DNA from: Polynucleobacter sp. AM-25C3
GTDB lineage: Bacteria > Pseudomonadota > Gammaproteobacteria > Burkholderiales > Burkholderiaceae
Length of the DNA: 64,000 bases
Assembly (NCBI RefSeq): GCF_018882335.1
Contig: NZ_JACVOS010000007.1
Coordinates: forward strand, 78,906-142,905
Reading direction: 5' to 3'
Shown: positions 60,698 to 64,000 of the stretch, one piece after another
How positions within the stretch are numbered: position 1 is the stretch's first letter
How the letters are laid out: each line of letters begins with the position of its first letter
Made by a program: the position numbers and the translations under genes
The notes under the pieces: generated by a model
The model's database searches: none
What the model was told of the DNA's origin: nothing
Seen by the model: the letters and a program-made list of their open reading frames with translations, nothing else

Positions 60698-62800
60698 ATG
60701 AGAAATTATTTTTCAGTTCAAAAGGGATTTTCGTTTTTATTTGAAAATGCCGTCCACGAATTTAATAAAGAATTTGTTAATTCGCAGTTAGAGACTCGTG
60801 TTTATTTTACGAACATGACAACCGGAGAAATCTGGGACAGCACTCGAGAAGATGTCTATACCAATGTGACCAATAAGTCTTACGCGGTGATACAGACGGG
60901 GTTAATTGATGACTTCACTTCAGACATACCACGTCACAATAATTACTCAACTATCGAACTAAATCCAAAGCAAAAGTTTGCTCATGAGAGGCGGATATTT
61001 TATTGCGGTCATTTAATTGCAAAAAATATTAGCGGAAATAATATTTCTGAATTGCGCGCTGAGCTCCATAGAATGAAATCATTTCTAAGTGAGCCAAAAA
61101 AACCAAGCCCATCAACTGTCAGACTTTGGATGCTTCAATATCAACCGCGAGAAGATGCTGCTGATTTAATTTCTGGTCATGCATTGCGTCCGAAAGGGCG
61201 ATATCGATCACATCCTTTGCTAATAAAAATGGCATTTGAGGTCTTAAAACATCATTACTTCATTCAAAAAAATAATAAAAAAAATATAACAAGAAAAACG
61301 GCTCAGGCTTGTGCCATAGAAGTAAATGTGCGCGTGAATAACTTACCGCTATCAGATTTCAAGGAAATATTTCCTGAAAAAGATCCGTTTACCTATACCG
61401 GCAATCCCCCGCTCGCGCTCTTGAGATGCCCCTATATCAGTATCGCCACCATTAAAAGATTAATTCTAAGTTTTACACCTTATGAACGCGATCGTTTGCG
61501 CCTGCCAAAGGAATTGGTTAAGAAAAAATGGCAACATTCAATTGGGGGTGGTTACCCGGAACATGCATTCCAATATGTTGAACTAGACCATACCGTATCT
61601 GATGTATATGTCTACGACTCGAAGCATGGAAATATTATCGGCAGGCCCGTCATAACATTTTTAATTGACTCATTGTCTGGCTACATCTTGTCTACATGGG
61701 TCAGTTTTGATGGTGAAAACATTGGGCGATTCAGTAAGGTCATCGAATTTGCTTATCGAGATAAAACAAGCTTATTAAAAGAATTTAATCTTCAAAATGA
61801 CTGGTTTGCTTTACTAGTCAAACCCTTCTATATGCGTATCGACAATGCGCCGTCACAACGCTCCGCAATCTTTTATGCCATATCTAAAAACTTAGGCATC
61901 AATCCAGAACGTGGCGCAGTTCGAACACCAGTAATGAAGGGTGGTGTTGAGAATTTGATGAAACGTTACTCGGATGCACTGCCTCAGCGAGGAAGGCCGC
62001 TTAAGCCAGGCGAGGTTTCCATTCCAGGCTATAACCCCTTGAAGGATGCAACCATTGCATTTGACGATTTTATTGCCTGGGTCTTCAAATGGGTAGTTGA
62101 CGTGCACAACGTTTCAATTCCTGAGCGCAGCTTAATGTCTCCAAGAGATATTCTGATAGAGGAAATGGAAAAGCTTAAAGGCACAGTTCCTGTCTACCCA
62201 ATGATGACTGAAGAGTTTAGGAGAGACCTATCCGTTCCCAAGCAATGCCAGGTAGACAACAACGGCATCACCCTTCTTACAATCAACTATCGCAGCCCTG
62301 AGTTGCGCGACCTCACTTATCAAATTAGTCCGAAATTCAAAACTGAAGTTAGATTTGACCCTAATGACATGGGCAGTATTTTTGTCTTAAATAAAAAAAC
62401 TCAAAATTGGATTACCGTTCCGGCAGTGCGGGAAGACCTGGCAGGAAAAAGTCTTTTCTGGGTGAAATCAGAACGTAAAGCTCGTCGCCAAACGAACATT
62501 GAAAGTGGTGCACTTCAGAGGCATCTTGAGGCGATATATGGCTTTGGCGCATGGCAAGACCAATTTCTCTCTTCTAGCAAAAGAAAATTAAATGAAGCGA
62601 AAAGGGATGCTAGGCGCAGACAGGTCGATCAAGATAATCCGCACGGCAAGCCAGACACCCCTCCCATGTTGCCACCGCCTACTCAAAAAATGAATCCCAT
62701 TGCGGAGATTGAAGCCCTCACCGCCAATTATGCAGTCGTCAATACTCCTACAGAAACTATTGACCCCCTTATTGATGCGGTTGTATATGCGCCACTCTAA
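60698..62800 (+). CDS. tnsB: TnsB-like DDE transposase
   Basis: This 700-residue retroviral-integrase-fold transposase of the TnsB/TniA/MuA group joins the 3' ends of the element to target DNA. The catalytic triad is D297 (YVELDHTVSD), D382 (MRIDNAPSQR) and E418 (MKGGVENLMKRY). The N-terminal 280 residues would carry the DNA-end-binding helices, and a Mu-type beta-barrel follows (about 510-590). The last 60 residues are a charged, proline-rich tail that may contact TnsC. It is coupled to tnsA; no frameshift is visible, so it looks intact. Confidence 0.92.
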   Translation: MRNYFSVQKGFSFLFENAVHEFNKEFVNSQLETRVYFTNMTTGEIWDSTREDVYTNVTNKSYAVIQTGLIDDFTSDIPRHNNYSTIELNPKQKFAHERRIFYCGHLIAKNISGNNISELRAELHRMKSFLSEPKKPSPSTVRLWMLQYQPREDAADLISGHALRPKGRYRSHPLLIKMAFEVLKHHYFIQKNNKKNITRKTAQACAIEVNVRVNNLPLSDFKEIFPEKDPFTYTGNPPLALLRCPYISIATIKRLILSFTPYERDRLRLPKELVKKKWQHSIGGGYPEHAFQYVELDHTVSDVYVYDSKHGNIIGRPVITFLIDSLSGYILSTWVSFDGENIGRFSKVIEFAYRDKTSLLKEFNLQNDWFALLVKPFYMRIDNAPSQRSAIFYAISKNLGINPERGAVRTPVMKGGVENLMKRYSDALPQRGRPLKPGEVSIPGYNPLKDATIAFDDFIAWVFKWVVDVHNVSIPERSLMSPRDILIEEMEKLKGTVPVYPMMTEEFRRDLSVPKQCQVDNNGITLLTINYRSPELRDLTYQISPKFKTEVRFDPNDMGSIFVLNKKTQNWITVPAVREDLAGKSLFWVKSERKARRQTNIESGALQRHLEAIYGFGAWQDQFLSSSKRKLNEAKRDARRRQVDQDNPHGKPDTPPMLPPPTQKMNPIAEIEALTANYAVVNTPTETIDPLIDAVVYAPL

Positions 62801-62826
62801 ATTTATTGCCAGCATGTAAATTCCCT

Positions 62827-63693
62827 ATGAACCCTAACAATAATTTAGCCTCACTTCAATTACGTAGCATACGATTAAGACACCCCCTCTTTGAAGAGGC
62901 TTTCAATGGCACCTTAGATATCTTAAAAAATGCTCTTGCAACTGCGCGGCCTAACAGCGGTGTCTTAATTCATGGGCATGGGGGAACGGGTAAATCTACC
63001 CTTTTGGACTCACTTAAAAATGCTATTGAAACAGGTACAAATGGTGCGCCCCTTGGAAGGGTGCTTAACATCACATTTGCCGACTCTATTCCAACTCCTA
63101 AAAGTCTTTATTCATCAGTACTAAGGCAAAGCAATTATGTTTTGAAGATTACCTCACGCTCAACTCGTGATGGAATTTTGGAAGATCGGGTTGTGGATCA
63201 AATTGAACGTGAAAAATACATAGCAATGTTCATTGATGAATCCCAGCAAGTAGTCAAACAATCCAAAGATGAGCTTAGGATACGAGTACTAGACGCTGTT
63301 AAAAATATTTCGACTAGGACGGGAATTACGACCGTGTTATCGGGGACGAAAGATATTTCGCTATTGTTTGATGGCGCTTTGGGAGACGGGCAACTGAGCA
63401 CTCGGTTTGCCACTAGATTTTATCTTGCTGAATTCCAAACAGAATCGTCCCTAATGGGATTTTTAAACGGCTATACCCAACAATGCAGTGCCATGGACAT
63501 AAATATTATTCGACACAAACATAAAGAAATATTTGAAGGCATTGGCGGAAACTTACGGCGTCTAACAGATTTCATCATCATGTCCGTTGAAATTGCTGAA
63601 ATTGAAAATGTAAGCGTTCTCACAGTTGAGCACCTGAAATTAGCATTTAAGAAATACTACGGAAATGCTCATGCGCGCGTTAACCCATTCTAG
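62827..63693 (+). CDS. tnsC: TnsC/TniB-like AAA+ transposition regulator
   Basis: This 288-residue AAA+ ATPase links target selection to the transposase. It has Walker A in GVLIHGHGGTGKSTLLDSL (residues about 45-63), Walker B MFIDESQQ near 135, sensor 1 region TTVLSGTKDIS, and an arginine-finger-like LSTRFATRF. It is close to TniB/TnsC of short Tn7-like elements and lacks the long extensions of Tn7 TnsC. The start is set at the ATG 62827 (MNPNNNLASL); a TTG at 62806 is a weaker alternative. It overlaps the tniQ frame by 29 bp. Confidence 0.88.
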   Translation: MNPNNNLASLQLRSIRLRHPLFEEAFNGTLDILKNALATARPNSGVLIHGHGGTGKSTLLDSLKNAIETGTNGAPLGRVLNITFADSIPTPKSLYSSVLRQSNYVLKITSRSTRDGILEDRVVDQIEREKYIAMFIDESQQVVKQSKDELRIRVLDAVKNISTRTGITTVLSGTKDISLLFDGALGDGQLSTRFATRFYLAEFQTESSLMGFLNGYTQQCSAMDINIIRHKHKEIFEGIGGNLRRLTDFIIMSVEIAEIENVSVLTVEHLKLAFKKYYGNAHARVNPF

Positions 63694-63898
63694 GTTTCCA
63701 TTGCGGACAGAGTTGTTCCCGTTTGCAACCTTTCCAATTCAAGATGGACTGCTACCGGGAGAATCTGGTCCCGGTTATGTTCTGCGGATGGCCAGTAAAA
63801 ATCATGTTGGCTACTATGAGTTACTACGCCACATTGATCTATACCCATATCCTTATCTCACCATAGATGCCACGGTAATCCCCCCATTTTTAACTTAA
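63665..63898 (+). pseudogene. tniQ: tniQ/tnsD target-selector gene, truncated by an IS3-family element
   Basis: The first about 68 residues match the TniQ N-terminus: FPLRTELFPFATFPIQDGLLPGESGPGYVLRMASKNH, then a YYELLRHIDLYPYPYL helix. TniQ proteins are normally 300 residues or more with a zinc finger and choose the target site. Here the frame stops at 63898, and the last eight or so codons appear to come from an inserted IS3-family element whose transposase gene ends at 63890 on the other strand. Unless a second tniQ lies beyond the window, this copy cannot be functional. Confidence 0.75.
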
Positions 63899-64000
63899 GC
63901 TAAAAGTAGAAGCTGGTACTGCAAGTGCTAGTTTTTGCTTTGGTGTAATTCCACCTAAGCCCATGTTCGGTCTTTCATGATTGTATGTCCACATCCAATC
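63890..64000 (-). CDS. IS3-family transposase, C-terminal end (partial)
   Basis: The minus strand at the right edge encodes DWMWTYNHERPNMGLGG then ITPKQKLALAVPASTFSLS and a stop. The YNHERPNMxLGGxTPxxKL ending is typical of the integrase-core OrfB transposase of IS3-family insertion sequences. Only the last 36 codons are inside the window. The IS end probably lies a short way past the stop, for example at a TG near 63868, inside the tniQ gene. Confidence 0.85.
   Translation of the reverse strand, partial: DWMWTYNHERPNMGLGGITPKQKLALAVPASTFSLS

Larger units (their letters stand above)
59529..64000 (+). mobile_element. Tn7-like transposon core (tnsA-tnsB-tnsC-tniQ), ends not located
   Basis: The run TnsA-type endonuclease, DDE transposase, AAA+ regulator and TniQ is diagnostic of a cut-and-paste Tn7-like element. 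The tnsA-proximal end should lie between the DUF3079 gene (58561) and tnsA (59983), but no convincing TGT...ACA terminus with TnsB repeats could be fixed. The other end is outside the window. None of the usual attachment genes (glmS, guaC, yciA, comM, ffs, tRNA) adjoins it here, and no Cas genes or CRISPR repeats are present. Confidence 0.75.

Overview
The window looks like the chromosome of a betaproteobacterium of the Burkholderiaceae, most likely Polynucleobacter or a close relative. This is inferred from moderate GC, the protein sequences, the presence of a DUF3079 gene, and the order glnE / yhdP-like / nitrilase / tldD / aroG. No 16S rRNA gene is present to confirm it.

The first half (1-33,500) is ordinary core genome, tightly packed. 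It holds the start of glnE, a very large AsmA/YhdP-type envelope protein, a nitrilase-family amidase, tldD, aroG, a cobalamin adenosyltransferase, the glycolate oxidase genes glcDEF, yggS-proC, ubiA, recG, queA-tgt, yajC-secD-secF, waaA-purB, a glutathione S-transferase, mnmA, the three-gene transhydrogenase pntAA-pntAB-pntB, a secreted protein of unknown function, and groES-groEL behind a CIRCE operator. Clear terminators follow aroG, pntB and groEL.

Upstream of groES the character changes. A gene-free stretch (33,506-34,070) carries the 3' part of a tRNA-Met-like gene without its 5' half, the kind of scar left at island attachment sites. Beyond it lie a DevBCA/MacB-like export operon and another AT-rich gap with a perfect 18-bp palindrome. 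Next comes a nitrate-respiration block, all on the minus strand: narX-narL, narK1-narK2-narGHJI, then a beta-carbonic anhydrase, a nitroreductase-family protein and an HPP-family membrane protein (a family with known nitrite transporters). A TehA/SLAC1-type anion channel diverges from narX. A second minus-strand operon (lone PAS protein, nnrS, nitronate-monooxygenase-like flavoprotein, class II B12-dependent ribonucleotide reductase nrdJ) fits low-oxygen, nitrogen-oxide-exposed growth. Nitrate is imported by NarK1/K2, reduced to nitrite by NarGHI under NarXL control, and nitrite leaves through NarK2 and perhaps HPP. NrdJ allows dNTP synthesis without oxygen, and the PduO-type adenosyltransferase at 8.2-8.8 kb could supply its cofactor. 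No nitrite, NO or N2O reductase is visible.

The right end (58,600-64,000) is mobile DNA: an unknown 256-codon reading frame, a small putative DNA-binding protein, and a Tn7-like core tnsA-tnsB-tnsC followed by a tniQ gene cut short by an IS3-family element running off the window. The transposon ends and its target site could not be fixed. The least explained items are this Tn7-like element with its two neighbour genes, and the possible island boundaries (the tRNA fragment and a pair of related, oppositely oriented non-coding sequences near 33.69 and 58.63 kb).
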